NCBI GenBank assembly: GCA_963691655.1
Contig: OY829329.1
Location: 23,673,883 to 23,737,882, forward strand
Length of the DNA: 64,000 nucleotides
Direction: 5' to 3'
From: Toxonevra muliebris
Taxonomy: Eukaryota; Arthropoda; Insecta; Diptera; Pallopteridae
Positions 12,241 through 25,200 of the stretch are shown in pieces. Under the pieces are notes generated by a model, which saw only the letters and a list, made by a program, of their open reading frames with translations, did no database searches and had not been told where the DNA came from. The first letter of the stretch is position 1. Each line of letters begins with the position of its first letter. Both the position numbers and the translations under genes were made by a program.

Positions 12241-14635
12241 TAGTAAAAACTAGTAAGTAAGGACTTTAAACCAAGGTTACTTGCAATGTTTTAAGCTAAG
12301 CAAAAATTACTCAAGAATTATGATGGAATTCTAACAGGGCAATGTATACTGAGGACAACTTCAAGAAATGGAAACGGTTTAGTAGAAAACTTATAATGAA
12401 ACTTATAGAAAAGGGAATACAATAGGCCTAAGTGGCCGCAATACATAATCACCACTTATTAATCAGTCAATCAACTATCAAGACATTTCTGCTTTTGAAT
12501 AGATCGCTTCTTTTCTTGTTATGGCGAGTTTGATTTCCTATTTTAATTTCTAGCATATCATAACAATTTATTTCATTATGTACTATATGCACTATAATTC
12601 AAGTTCTACTAACTAAATACTACAACTAAATATCTCAGTTACCTCAGCAAATTTTTATTGTTATTTTATTAATTTAACTAACACAAATACATACACATTC
12701 ACATACACACCCGCAAATGTACCCAACTAATTACCTTAAATAAATAAACTTTCATGCTTAAATTACATCAAATACATCACTTTAAGCACTTCTCTCAAGC
12801 AAGTACTCAACTCAAGCAACACACACATTCAAAAACACCCAGCCACCTATACATTTGCACATAAACACAAGCACACAGAGTTGTAATCGCATTAGTGACC
12901 GTGCGCTTTTATTGTAAATGTAAACATTCTTTAGGACCAACCAAAGCACTCACGTGTAGGTACAAATGTATGTATGTATTTGTGTGTGTGTGTGTCTTAA
13001 TGTGTATTTGCTTATGTGTAGGTACGTCGGTCGTGACAATATTTTCTCTTGCGCACAGGCAAGCACACAATAAACAGAGTTTTCAAACTCTATAAATCTG
13101 TAGCAGTCCAGGCAGCAAATCAAATTCAAAATCAACGTCAACAATATCCTTTTTGCTCCTCATTAGAGAGGTAACTGACGTTGTAGAGCTGCTCTGTCAT
13201 ATCATTTCCTTCTAGTATCTTTTTGTGTCAACCATTTAGGACAATATACTGGCACTGGCACTAGCAGCGTATGTATGTATGCAAGTGAGTGAGTAAGTTC
13301 AAAGTTAATGGAAAAAGCAAATTGTATAAATCAAATTTCATCAACAACCAACGCCTGACGTACATAGATATCTGCTCTAGAAAAGCGGAAAAGCATTCAT
13401 ATTGTTGTTGGCTGTAATTTTTGCTGCAGCTGTTGCTACTGATGCATACGCTGCTACGCCTTGTCAATTCAACAAACCGCGGGATAGCAAATAAATAAGA
13501 AACATAAAATAAAAAGCAAAAGACACGACGGACATTTTTATCAACGCGCCAAAAAGTGAGTGAATGATGATGAAGAGCTGTTTGGGCTGGCTATCAAGTG
13601 GGTAGGAGGGTGGCGTTTCAGTTGGTGCAGCAAAATATTTATACTGACTTGACCTGCTTCTGCCATTATTGGTGATGATGCCAGTGATGGTGGTGGTAGT
13701 GGTTATGAGTGGTAGTGATTGCTGCTGCTACTTTTGCTGTTATTGCTTTATGTTGTAGTTGTGGCAATCTAAACTAGAGCTTTCGCACTAAAACGCCGGG
13801 CGCCATAAGTTCATCACATAAATACTTGAATGGTATATACTCGAATGTAGACACACTAGCGGATCTTAGGAGGAGTTTTTGAGATAAAATTCTCCTCCTT
13901 ACCCATAAAAATCTCATACATTGCGATTGTGAGTCATGAATCAAAAAAAAAAAAAAAAAAAAAAAAAAAACAATTGTAAAGGGACGAACAAATCAAAGCC
14001 CTCCCCCGCCCCTTTCGGAAATATCTGAACTCGCCTGTGCATTCACAGATATATATTTTATATATACACATTATAACGCTTATCTCATGTCGTTTTATAT
14101 TAAAAATCAAAAATTGTTGTTCACCTTTTCCTTTTTTTTAAGTTTTTTTTTTTGCTTTGCTGGCTTTGAAATTGTTGATGTTTGCTATTGCTGTTGTATA
14201 TAGTTGAAATTCTTCGAGCAATATTATATTTTGCCAGCACACAAGTAGCAGCAACAATCAACAGCAGCAGCATATATTCTTTTTTTTTTATCACATTAGG
14301 CAGAAGACTTGATGGCGTCAGCGAAACTGAATTAATGTGGGTCATTTTTATTTTTAATTTTCAATGTGTTCATGATGCCAAATTATCGATCGCATTTCCA
14401 TCAACAAGCTCGCTCGCACAAGCAAAATGTTCATTGTGTTGATAGCGATTGCTGTCATAAGAAAGAAATAAATGCAATGAATAGAAGTTCCGGATTGCAA
14501 TCTTAAAATTAATGATGATCTAAAAGTAGATGATAATGATACTTCACTGCTTTGAGTGAGGAGAAAAAATCTTTAATTGCCGTTTTACTACACGAAATTT
14601 TGTTTTTTGAGGAGAAATTTATTTAAACACCTTCA
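12241..14635. other. intronic, no gene recognised; microsatellites
   Basis: Holds a TG run near 12980-12994, several CATA/TATG tracts, a GGT/GTT-rich tract at 13670-13760 and the long poly(A) listed separately. Short open frames on both strands are low-complexity and unsupported. Confidence 0.5.
13943..13970. repeat. uninterrupted 28 bp poly(A)
   Basis: This is the longest homopolymer in the window. It follows unremarkable sequence with no recognised retroposed body, so it may be a plain slippage tract or the tail of an unrecognised insertion. Confidence 0.8.
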
Positions 14636-14832
14636 AACCTTTCGGAACCGCAGGGAAACCTAAAGAGGTAGCACAAAACAAACTCGGTTTCATATTCTCT
14701 GACCGCCATTTTTTGTTAAAATTTTTAATCAGAATAGAAGTTTTGCGCCCCTGAAGGACGGAACTTTCATGAGTCACCGGCGAATCATAAAGAACTTTTC
14801 ATGGAGGACTTTAGGGTCACCGGTGGCTTATA
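14636..14832 (+). mobile_element. TTAA-type MITE relative, degraded copy
   Basis: It shares an ordered series of blocks with the clean copy at 29773-29971: CCTTTCGGAACC at the left, then ttctctgacc, a ttgttaaaatttttaatca block, ctgaaggacggaactttcatg and gggtcacc. TTAA is not preserved at the ends. Homology is clear in the middle; the ends are approximate. Confidence 0.6.
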
Positions 14833-14991
14833 GCAAAGCTTAATTTATAAAGAAAGAAAACAAACATTTTTAAATATGGGAAATCATGTTTGAATAAATA
14901 GTTTCTCCCACAACATTTTGGAAATTTAACGTACTTGGAAAATTTATAGTAAAAATTGTGAGCGACTGAAAATAGGTAAAAAAATAAAAAT

Positions 14992-15255
14992 AAAATGGGT
15001 TCCTTCCGCACTCGTCACAAATGTGATAACATACTTTTCCTACAAGAGAGGGATGATGGAAACTCCAATACATAATTTTTAGTTTCCACAAAATTCTATA
15101 TAGTCTATTTTTAAAAATAATGATAAATAAAGACAGCATGATTGAATCATTCAATTTTGTATGTCTTAGTCATTCTTGCATTGTAACTAGTGCAGCAAGC
15201 ATTGCAAGAAAAAAAAAAAAAAACAAATTTCAAAGAAAATAGGTTTGCTTGGGTG
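14992..15255 (+). repeat. dispersed 270 bp repeat, copy 1
   Basis: This copy aligns end to end with 21288-21575 and, inverted, with 47835-48108. Shared blocks are ccttccgcactcgtcacaaa, gatggaaactccaatac, ttaaaaataatgataaataa, attttgtatgtctta, and gtaactagtgcagcaagcat. A 15 bp A-run lies near its right end. It has no long open frame and no terminal inverted repeat that I can see. The class is unknown. Confidence 0.75.
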
Positions 15256-15269
15256 GCTTACAGGTCACA

Positions 15270-15279
15270 GGTTCGATTC
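15270..15279 (+). promoter_or_regulatory. isolated pol III B-box-like sequence
   Basis: ggttcgattc matches the B-box core but has no A-box at normal distance upstream. It lies just past the first 270 bp repeat copy and opposite in direction to the tRNA-like sequence 140 bp downstream. Confidence 0.3.
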
Positions 15280-15411
15280 AATATAATAAAGCAATTAATA
15301 ATTAATAAAAAAGAACAATAATATATACACAAATAAATATAGCATTATTAAAAAAACAAATTAAATTTGTAGGGATTGAACCGTTTAAAAAGAAAATGTA
15401 AAAAGAAATTT

Positions 15412-15480
15412 GTGGGATTTGAACCATGGCCACAAGTGGCTGCGTGCTTGCTGACGCACTAGACAACTAGGCTATGACGT
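15412..15480 (-). ncRNA. tRNA-like sequence (SINE head or tRNA pseudogene)
   Basis: Read on the minus strand, an A-box TAGCCTAGTTG (15474-15464) is followed 50 nt later by a B-box GTTCAAATC (15424-15416). Both match the internal pol III promoter consensus. The ends do not pair as an acceptor stem, so it is not a working tRNA. A second B-box-like ggttcaatcc lies at about 15383-15374, followed by the same acaaattt, which suggests a partial duplication. Confidence 0.55.
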
Positions 15481-15499
15481 CATGAATTTTGGCAGCCAC

Positions 15500-18200
15500 T
15501 ATTTTGAAGTTCTGTTTTTCTAAGCGATACAAGTGAGACAAATCCAGTTGAAGTTAGGATGATCGTACGAATAATCATCGAGCGCTCCACAGCGAGAAAT
15601 GGATTCATCCCTATTGCTCCACAGCCTTTGCATTTTGTGCTCTTTTTACTATTTTTTTAAAATTGTATGTTCTAGGGCATGGAGTACGCGTTTTAGCCTC
15701 CAAAAGGAGTAATAAAGGAGGACACGATTACGAGCATAAGTTCACTGCTGCCGAAATTCATGACTGGTTGTCTAAAACGCCAGTAAGCACGCAACAGGAT
15801 CTCAGCTGTGTTGAAGAGCACTTGTTTTTCCTCGGCAGTTGGATCCTTGTTCACGAAACAACTTGAGACTTACTCTCAAAGACTGCTTATCGCAACAGCA
15901 ACAACAAACGAATTCTGGTTTCGATATTTTTTCTTCGTGAATAATTAAAATTAATTACTCTTCAAAATTTAATAAACTGAAAGTGCAAGCATTTCCAAGG
16001 AGGAATCGTGGCGAAATTCCGAAATGGTCATTTGATCTGCCTGTTGGCAAATTTCATTTATGAAGCCATTATTCCTGTCAAAAAACTTGATTTAACCTGC
16101 GTCATGTCGGGAAGTGTGAACAAAACGTGCCTTTGGCAATGTGTCATAGCGGTTAAGTATAAATCAACCCTTAAACAAAGGCACAATGAATTAGCATTAT
16201 TTAAGTAATTCGAATACATCAATGTATTTACTTTAACATACTCGTTTTAAATACCGCACTTTTCTATTGAATATATTTGATTATAACGATTTTTTAACAA
16301 CACTTTTTTTTGAAAACACATTAATAATCTTGTTGGCTTCTTTTTAGAAGTCAGTTTTTTCAGCTCCATTAAAAATCCCACCGAGCACACAACACATCTA
16401 GTAATAACTGCTTAGCTTTAAAGTTTCATTAACAAATTAAAACTGACTGCAAGGAAACGTAATAGTCGAAGCAAAGCAATTTGCACAGTAAAGCAGTAAA
16501 AAATATGAATATAAAAAACTTGCACACAGGTCCACAGACACAATTAAAAAAATTCTCAACTAAAAAAAAATAATAATAATAAAAAACAACAACGAAACAG
16601 GCAACAAAATCAGAAAAAAACAAAGGGTTTCAACTTGGATGAGGTTGGCAATGTTGATGACGACAACAACAACAACGTTGATGACGGCGGTACTGATGAC
16701 GCGGCTCCCAATTGCATTTCTTTCAAATTAGGAGTGTAGTCAGTCAGTCAGTCAACTAGAGTGATTCACATTCACAATTTAAATTATGTGCGAATAAACA
16801 CAATTGAATTTTTAATATGAGAATTTAAAAAATTTTTTTTTGTTTCATTTTGCTAAATACATTCCAGAGAAACGAATACATACTTATACACTTTTCGTAT
16901 ACTCGGTAAACGCGGAAGAATTATTTTTAGTTATTCGAAAAACTAAACTTTTCATAACAATGCACGACAGAGAACTAAAGAAGAAAATTACCTAAGTATT
17001 TCTAAAAAGGGGGAAAAATAAATACACTACATAATACTATACAAGAAATTCACATGATATTTAGAAAATAAATAAAAAAAAAAAGAGGGTCTTCATTGTA
17101 GTCGTCGGTGGGTCTTCTTGCTAGCTAGCTAACCACTTACTTGCTCAAATGTGAACCGGCAGAAAATTATAAGCAAAACAATAGTAGAAAAACAAAGCAA
17201 ACAAGCAAACAGTTCAAAAGAGTGTGATGAAGCACTTTCGGGTAAAATTTGTTGCTTTATTTTTTTATGATTGTTGATGTTTAGCACAGATACTAACTAC
17301 TACCATCACAGCGATGGTCAGGCTGAAAGTTTTTGCATAGAAATTACAATTGAATTTTACTAGCTTAAAGCAACTTTCAGTATGCTCTTCAATAATTACT
17401 ACTTAAAAAATAATTTTAGTAGCGCATGACTCATGATATATTGTGGCTACAACAATATATAAAGTTAGTAACTGAATAATAAAGACAATAGGAATACAAT
17501 GGAATTGGCACAAAAGGCGAGCAAATTGTGACTTGCTTAAATGTCGTCGTCGTCGTCGTCTTCTTTCAATTCTATTGCTTCTGCTGATGTTTGTGCATTA
17601 ATGCGATTTTATGCTCGAGTGCTTCTGAAAAAATGTTGTTAACAAACAATAAAAAATCAGTAGGAAAAATCAAGAAATAACAGGCAGGCAGTGTAAAAGT
17701 TTTAAAAATTCGCATATGTATTTAAAAAAAAAATAATAAAAATTCATTGTTTAGCATAGGAAAAAGAGAGAAAGGTTTACAATTGCTTTTATGTACTCGA
17801 ATGTGTTCGTATATAAACATAATTCTATTTATTCATCCATCTATTCTTGTGTTAATTTCTATGGCCTGGTCATTTGCCCATTTACATCGATAATAATAAC
17901 AATAAAAAAAAGACTATAGTGAGCGGAGCAGAGCAGCTTAAGTCAAACAAAAGTGTTAGTTTTTTGTTTTCTCTATTTATTGGTAGCTACTACTACTGTG
18001 TTGTTGTACTTTTGTGTTGTTCGCATCTTGGCAATTGGCCAAGTGTGGAATTGTTATTGTTGTTTCATTATTTTCCATTTTATTTTTCGTTCTTTTGTTT
18101 TTTTGTTCTTTTCTAAATATTCAATTACATACTCTTACATGTTGCATGCAACATAATTGAATGTGTTTTCTAGCAATTACAATGAAGAAGAGCATAATGG
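15500..18200. other. intronic, no gene recognised
   Basis: AT-rich intronic DNA with CAA and ACA runs near 16580-16680, a GTCA run at 16738-16755 and a CGT microsatellite at 17543-17560. The stretch 15640-15870 is less AT-rich with a 67-codon open frame but no recognised domain. Confidence 0.5.
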
Positions 18201-18209
18201 TATAGGGAA

Positions 18210-20300
18210 AAGTTGCATTTTTTAGAGTGAAACAATTTGGAATTGAAACATATTTTTATAATTCTCTACCGAACATAGTGTGATGTGTTGTAAAGAATAG
18301 ATTTCAACAAATTTAAACGTAGGGAACGAAATGGAATTGGAACAAATTTTGGAATATAAAATTTTGTATAGTATTTTAAATTTACAAACATGAATATAAC
18401 AACATTAAAAATTTTCCAACATATTTTTGCAAAATTTGAGAAATTTTAAGCAGTGGAACAGAATGGATTTAGAACACACTTTTATTTTCTATTGTAAATT
18501 TAACAGACTGGAACTGTCCATGAAAAATATGAAAATTTAGAATAATTTCAAAGAGTGGAACAAAAGAGAATTGAAAAATAGCTGGTGGCTTATATTTTAC
18601 ATTAAAATATTTCACACAAACTCCAATTTATTCATTATTTTGTCTCAGACAGAATGTAGTTTGATTTCGGTGGTATTTTTTTCAAGGTACGGAACAATAT
18701 GGTATATGTTCCATATAACGGGGAAATATATGAAATAAAGATGAACTTATGACCAATAGTTTTCACTAAGATTTTTCGCCAGACTCGATTTTATTTTTAT
18801 TTTTCTCAGAAAGAATGCAATTTGATGTTTGGTGGTATATTTTCTGTGCACATTAAAAAATTTGCTGCATGAAGCATACATTTTGACAAATTCAAACAGT
18901 AAAACAACATGGAATCTTAACACACTTTCATATACTGGTATATATAGTACAGAAATCAATGAAAAATGTTAGAATTTTGAGTAATTTTTAGATGCGGAAC
19001 AAAATGGAATTGGAACATGTTGAAGAAAAATATTAATTTTTGTAGGGGAATTAAAATTTATTTAAAAACTATAAGCTCCCATGGGTTTTGAGTGTTAATT
19101 TTAGAGAAGCTGGGTCAAAATTCAACGCCTTTTATTTAATATCAAACGTTCGAGGATTATAAATTTGGCACCATCGGCAAGAAACAAAAATAAACTTATT
19201 TTACCCTAAATACAACACGCGACGTATGACTGTAAAACAGTAGACAGTAAACCGCTGTCAAAATTAAAACGCAAATAATGTCATAAAATGGAAAAAAATT
19301 GTGGATGCGATGTTTTTCGGACATCTAAGCCGACCGTTTTAAAGTTTATTTATAAAAATTCAGTGCAAAATTATAAATAAAAAATTTTAACTATTAAATA
19401 ATAGAAGTTAGGTAATATAAATGGATATTTCAGTGAAAGAATGATTACCGTGGTCCGCCGTAATTGTATTTTTACTTTATATTTTACAGCGCCAACTCAA
19501 CACTTAACGTGGACTGCTGTACCGTCGCACGTCGTAAATTATGGCCTCAGTGGATGATTATGCACTGGATAAGCTAATAGCACATTTTGACTAAAACATT
19601 ATTCCCAAATCTTTTTTTTTCACGAAGAGATGCAATTTGATGCTCCATAGTATTCGCCTAATTCGTATTAAAAAAAACCCAAATTACTGTACATTTTTAA
19701 GCAGTGGAACAAAGTGGAATTGGAACACACTTTTATAATCTATTGTGAATTGAACAAACTGGCATTCTAACATAATTTTTAGCAATATTAATGAAAAATA
19801 GTGTAAATTCAACGAGTGAAACAAAATGAAATTGAAACACATTGAGGGAAACTATGAGTTTTTGTATGGCAATTTAAGTTTATTTATAATGTCTAACTTC
19901 AAGCACAAAACAAATAAAATTTTAACACATTTTCATATTGTATTGTAATTTCAATCATTGAAAAAATATGAGAATTTCGTAACGTGTTAGATTTTTAAGA
20001 CCATTTTCAGCAAAATCAATAAAATATATTTAAGACCATTTTCAGCGACATTAATGAAATATGGTATGTGAGAGTTAAAGTAATTCCAAGGTTTGGAACA
20101 AAATGGGAATGGAACACACTTTTGCATATTTATTTTATATTCTAAAATTAATTGGTAGCAATATGAAAGAAATACAAATAATATAGCTAGATGTTCGTTA
20201 ATTTTGGAACACGATTTTAGTAAATTCTACGCAAATTTCAAGGCACTTAAAAGCAATGGAGCTTGGAACGTCCAAGTTTTTGAAAATTCAACGTTTTTGA
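18210..20300. repeat. degenerate tandem repeat with GGAACAAAATGGAATTGGAAC core
   Basis: Variants of gtggaacaaaatggaattgg followed by aacacacttttat recur near 18322, 18455, 18556, 18690, 18900, 18993, 19707, 19805, 19905 and 20092. Spacing is mostly about 100-135 bp. Between cores, ttctattgtaaatttaac and gaaaaatatgaaaattt also recur. The stretch 19050-19650 is less clearly repetitive and may be a later insertion. Confidence 0.65.
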
Positions 20301-21287
20301 AGAAATTTTGTCATCATTATGAAAAACATATTCAGTCCTATTCTAACTAAGCCCGATATGAAATCCCCGGGTAAATTGTTGATTTTTCCTTCTTTTCCTA
20401 TAGGAAACGTCAAAATTCAGTTGAATTTTCAATTAAATTAAAAATTTCAGAGTTGTGGGGGATTTGGCTCTTTTAATATGTAAAACTTTTAGATTGATGT
20501 TGACGTGATATTACGCCTTATTTCTTTTAAAACAATATTGGAAATTCTATTATTTTGCAGTATTAACCATTTTTCATCATTTGCCATAAGAGAAGCTATG
20601 CAGTATTCGCTTTTTTCTTTTTTTTTGTATTATTATTAAATATTCAGCATGTGTTAACTTCTCAATCAATAATTCTGGGACTCGTCTCCTTCATTGATGA
20701 CCACTAATAGCTATTTTGGCTAATTTGTATGCATATCGCATAAGTAGCATACTTAGAAAAAATAACAAAAATAACGAAAGAGTGTTGGTTTGCCAACACT
20801 TTTAAGCACAATATCTATCGAGCATGCCAAAATGCCAAACAAATGTCGATAACACTCGTAAATGTTTACGTGTTTTCTTCTATAGTTTTGCAAATATTGT
20901 GCATTTATCGATGAATTGATGTTGGCTGATGTTGTTGTTTTTGTTAATATTATTTATGTTGCTGCAATAAGTATGTATGTATGTAGGTACATTGGAGAAC
21001 GTGTTAAGCAGAAATATTGGCACATTTGTGTGAATACACAGGGTGACACAGACAATTTTGTATTTGTGAACATCTATACGTGAGGGCATTAGAAAATTTA
21101 CAGGCTAAAGTGAATTTGGCGAAAGTGCAAGGTGACGTCAATGAAAGAAATTAGAGAACACAATACATCAAATTTCTTCAGTTCATGTCTGAGACGATGA
21201 AAGAAACATAATGGAAAATGAAGGCCAGGAAATAGATTAAGCTCCGGGAACTAAAGAACCTTGTTAGAATAGGCGATTAAATAAAAA
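20301..21287. other. intronic, no gene recognised
   Basis: AT-rich sequence with a TATG run near 20970 and no coding or terminal-repeat signal seen. Confidence 0.4.
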
Positions 21288-21575
21288 ACTAAAATGAGTA
21301 CCTTCTGCACTCGTCACATAGTGTGATGACATACTTTCCCTACAAGACAGGGCTGATGGAAACTCAATACAGTAACAATAGTTTTAGCTTTCACTAACAC
21401 AATTTCAAAATTTTATATATTCTATTTTTAGAAATAATGATAAATAAAGACAACATGATTGTATCATTTAATTTTGTATGACTTACTCATTCTTGCATTG
21501 TCAAAAAACAGTAACTAGTGCAGCAAACATTGTGAGAATAAAAGAAAGAAATTTCAACCAAAGTAGGTTTGCTTG
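21288..21575 (+). repeat. dispersed 270 bp repeat, copy 2
   Basis: Same family and direction as copy 1. The left edge is shared at aaaatgagtaccttctgcac; similarity to copy 1 continues on the right as far as aggtttgcttgggt. It holds the small hairpin tcacatagtgtga. Confidence 0.75.
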
Positions 21576-22632
21576 GGTCGCACAGTTCGTAAGCGTTTTG
21601 ATCGACGGCCACGATGTGGAGTTTCAGGAACAGGTTCGGGCCCGAGAAAATTACTTATAAGGTCTTTTCGAGAAGTGCTACATTTTACTAAAAAAAAAAA
21701 ACTCATAAGAAAAGCCGATCATGGCCGGTCTACAGTTCTTCCTATCGTTCTTCCGGAAAGCAAAAACTCTGGTTATAAGTCTGATAAGATACAAAAACAT
21801 TTTCTGGGTCACACAAGGTAGATATTTTTGGATCAGTCAACGTTTATCCGATAGAAACTTTTTCTACCAAGACTTCAATTAAAGCTTAAAAGAACAGTTC
21901 TAGTTTATGTTTTTAGCTGGAGTCGGTAGAAGCCATGGGGCCCAGTTTTCAGACAACGAATTTCGTGCTGAAAATCTTGTTGCCCGTGAACAAAGTGACG
22001 TCAATTCAATTTCACCTTTTTAAAAGACACCTTTTGATCGGCTTCAATGAAGAATTATGCCAGAAGAATAACAAAGGCATAGAACAAGCAGATCAGGCGA
22101 CTGTTCCGGAATCCACTACGGTTTGTCATCTAGATTATTTACCCCATTTTCGAATAAAAGAAGAAGAATCAAATACACAGGTGATTTTAGAAGAAGTATG
22201 AGCCTGAAAAATCAGTTCTACTTAGTTTGCGTTTTTAACCGGAGTTGGCGGAACCGAGCTTATGGTGTTCATAGTCGAAACAATTCCGTGTTAAAAAAGT
22301 CAAGCTAGAAATCAACGAATTTTGAAAAAAAAAACAGAGTTTAATTGCATTTTTTCATTTTTGACGATAGAGATCTCACAGGTCATACAGATCACACAGT
22401 ATAGAATTCAAATTTTGTGCATTTCATAAATGAACTTCATGTGTAGTTAGGCCCTACAGCTAAAAATTCGTGTACCCGAACGAAGCTTATTCTAAAGCTA
22501 AGAAATAAAGATTTTGAAATCAGCACACGAAAATCGATTAGATCTTTTGAAATCTCTATTACTAAGCTCAGGATTATGGTTCGTGCAAGTAGGTCAAAAC
22601 GCATTCAAAATGCAAAGCTCTGAAAAAGATAA
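21576..22632. other. intronic, no gene recognised; possible old relic
   Basis: This stretch is slightly more GC-rich than its surroundings, with short open frames (60-88 codons) on the plus strand. None matches a family I recognise. Confidence 0.35.
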
Positions 22633-22905
22633 GAATTTGCAAGGGTCTTGAGTTACAATTTGCAAGCGGCTTGAGCTTAAATTTGCAAGAGGTTTGAGTT
22701 TAAATTTGTAAGAGACTTGAGTTTAAATTTGAAAGAGGCTTGAGTTTAAATTTGCAAGAGGCTTGAATTTTAATTTGCAAGGGGCTCGAGTTTGAATTTG
22801 CAAGAAGTTTTAATTTGAATTTGCAAGAGACTTGAATTTGTATTTGCAAAGGGCTTGAGCTTAAATTTGCAAGAAACTTGAATTTGAATTTGCATTAGAC
22901 TTAAG
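22633..22905. repeat. 23 bp minisatellite
   Basis: About 12 units of aatttgcaagaggcttgagtt(ta) with a period near 23 bp and modest divergence. Its minus-strand frame reads as repeated CKFKLKPFAN-like peptides but has no other coding sign. Confidence 0.85.
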
Positions 22906-23167
22906 ATTAAAAGAATCGTTTTATTAATGAGATTATAATGACAGGCTTTTTGGTCGAAATTTTCATAAACGTTTCGGCGCAAATTTTAGGCCTTCTTCAG
23001 GGGATTTTTATTTATTTAAAGTAAAACATTCAGTCAAGTAATTAAATTAAATAAAATATAGTCCTTAATTAACTTTACAAAACACGTAAAATTTTTTAAC
23101 GCCGAATATTATGGATTCCGTTTGTGTTTGTGTTTACAATTAAAACTATGGAGGGGTCGAACTCTTA

Positions 23168-23271
23168 GGGTTGTTTTCTCAATGTTCGGTTAAGCATTAA
23201 TCAGAACTACTACTACTAACCGTCGGTTAAAGTTCGGGTTAGTGCTTAACCAGATATTGAGAAAACGGCCC
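23168..23271. mobile_element. PIF/Harbinger-like MITE, 104 bp
   Basis: TTA flanks the element at 23165-23167 and 23272-23274. The left end begins GGGTTGTTTTCTCAAT and the right, reverse complemented, GGGCCGTTTTCTCAAT. The arms pair over about 40 bp with roughly 80% identity, so nearly the whole element folds into one hairpin. TTA duplication with GGG ends fits PIF/Harbinger. Confidence 0.75.
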
Positions 23272-24142
23272 TTAGATTTTTAAGTCTAAACAACTTTGAT
23301 TTGGAGAAGGTAACAGTAATCAGTAAAAAAAAAAGCAGACACAGATTATTTTTCCTGCTTTTGTTTGAATTTGCAAGAGGATTTGATCTATACAAACAGA
23401 ACTATTTGGAAAATTAAATCTGCCGAGTTGAAGAAGTGGAAATTGAATTCATAAAGTTCTTCATTTTTTTTTTAAATTTTGACATTGAAAAACTCATTTT
23501 TATTGATATTAAATTTTTCTATTTTTTCCATTTCTCCAATGAATTTTTTTTTTATTATTTTCTAAATCTATTACATACAAATCGAATTAGAAAATTGTAA
23601 ATTTACGCTTCGTCTGGATTTGATGTGAATGCAGTAGCATCGGTAATGTCATCATCATCGTTGAAAGTAGATTACAGTTTCAGTCTGTTTGTCTGTCACA
23701 GTTGGTTCCGTCAAATAAATTGAATAAAATTATAATCTGCATATGCAATTTCTCACTTAAAACGTTTATATACATTTCCTTCTCTTACCTCCCTAGCGCC
23801 TTGGCTATAATTTCAATCCTTTTGTTTTATGGATCTCATCATCAATGCATGTTCACTGTCTGAATGTGTTAATTTTTCTTTGGAATGAGAGCGGGTGTTT
23901 TTTTGTCAGACGCACATTTCCCTTGTGTCAATGTCGCTATATTGTGACCATGAATTTTCTACGGTTTTTATTTTTAATTTTTTTTTCTTATGTAGACATT
24001 ATGTTGCATTGCTGATGCTGCTGTGATTATTTTTTTGGTTCACTGCTCTGGATCAATATGCAACATTGTAGATAAGCTGATATATTTTAGAGAGTGCATA
24101 CTCTTTTCTTCTCATTAACTTTGAAAATCAAATTCTTTGCTG
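23272..24142. other. intronic, no gene recognised
   Basis: AT-rich sequence with T-rich runs; no coding or repeat structure recognised. Confidence 0.35.
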
Positions 24143-24190
24143 AGACTTCTTAGCAAGTAAATATACTATTTTTTACTTGCTAAGAAGTCT
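24143..24190. repeat. perfect 19 bp palindrome with 10 bp loop
   Basis: agacttcttagcaagtaaa at 24143-24161 is exactly mirrored by its reverse complement at 24172-24190. aagtaaatatacta is then repeated directly after the right arm. It sits about 60-150 bp before the mariner relic. Confidence 0.85.
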
Positions 24191-24249
24191 AAGTAAATAT
24201 ACTAATTTCCCGCATAGTAACTTTAAATGCAACGCTGCTCCTGTCAACT

Positions 24250-25200
24250 ACCATCTGTTAATAGACTACTGTCAAATTTTGAGCAACCTTCGTGATTTAG
24301 TTTATGTTCGACAACCATTGACAACTTTATGAATTTCGACAAAAATGGAAAAAACTCTATTTCGTGTGTTCATCAATCATTACTTGTTGCGTAAAAAACG
24401 ATCAGCAAAACCAAGGAAAGGCTTGATAAATACTATAGGGACTCTGCACCAACAACTTCAATAGTTAACAAGTGGTTTTCTGAATTTCGTTGTGTTTGTA
24501 TAAGCACAAATGACGCCGAAAGTTCAGGTCTCCTAAAAGAAGAACCACACCAGAAATCGCCGATAAAATCCATGGAATAATATTGGACGATCAGAGAATG
24601 AAAATGCATGAGGTGGCTGAGGCTGTAGGCATCTCAACTAAATGTGATGTGCATACTCCATTTTACTTGAAAAAGCTATCCGCGCAATGGGTGCCGCGAT
24701 TGCTTGCACTCGACCATTAACGCACTACTTCAAATGAGTGTTTGGTGATGTTCAATCGCAACCCGAACGAGTTTTTGCACCGTTTCGTAACCGTGGATGG
24801 AACATGGATCCATCACAATACACTAGAGACCAAATAAAAGTCAAAGCAGTGGATTTCTCTGGGTGAACGTGCACCAAAGCAAACCAAGGTGGATTTGTCA
24901 GCCAACAAGGTCATGGGGACAGTTTTTTGGGAAGCGCGTGGTGTCATTCACATCGATTACTTTGAAAAGGGTATAACGATCATCGGCGAATATTTTTCGC
25001 AGCTGTTGGACAGATTTGGCATTAATTTGAAGCAAAAACGAGCGCATTTGGCGGAAAAACAAGTATTCTTGCACCATGACAACGCACCGGCGCACACGTG
25101 TGTAGTCGCCACAGCAAAAATCCATAAATTGGACTAAAAACTCCTACCCCATCCAGCATACTCTCCTACGACTATTTCTTATCTCCAGACAGCGAAATTG
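24250..25200 (+). pseudogene. mariner transposase relic
   Basis: Translation starts near 24345 with EKTLFRVFINHY, the family's N-terminus, but loses frame within about 20 codons. TVDGTWIHHNT holds the first catalytic Asp region. The longest open piece (24889-25137) runs from VMGTVFWEARGVIHIDYF to HHDNAPAHTCVV, the second catalytic Asp. After a stop comes LLPHPAYSP, then a further frame break where the third Asp (APSD in the family) should be. The 3' quarter is gone and no inverted ends were recognised. It is inactive. Confidence 0.88.
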
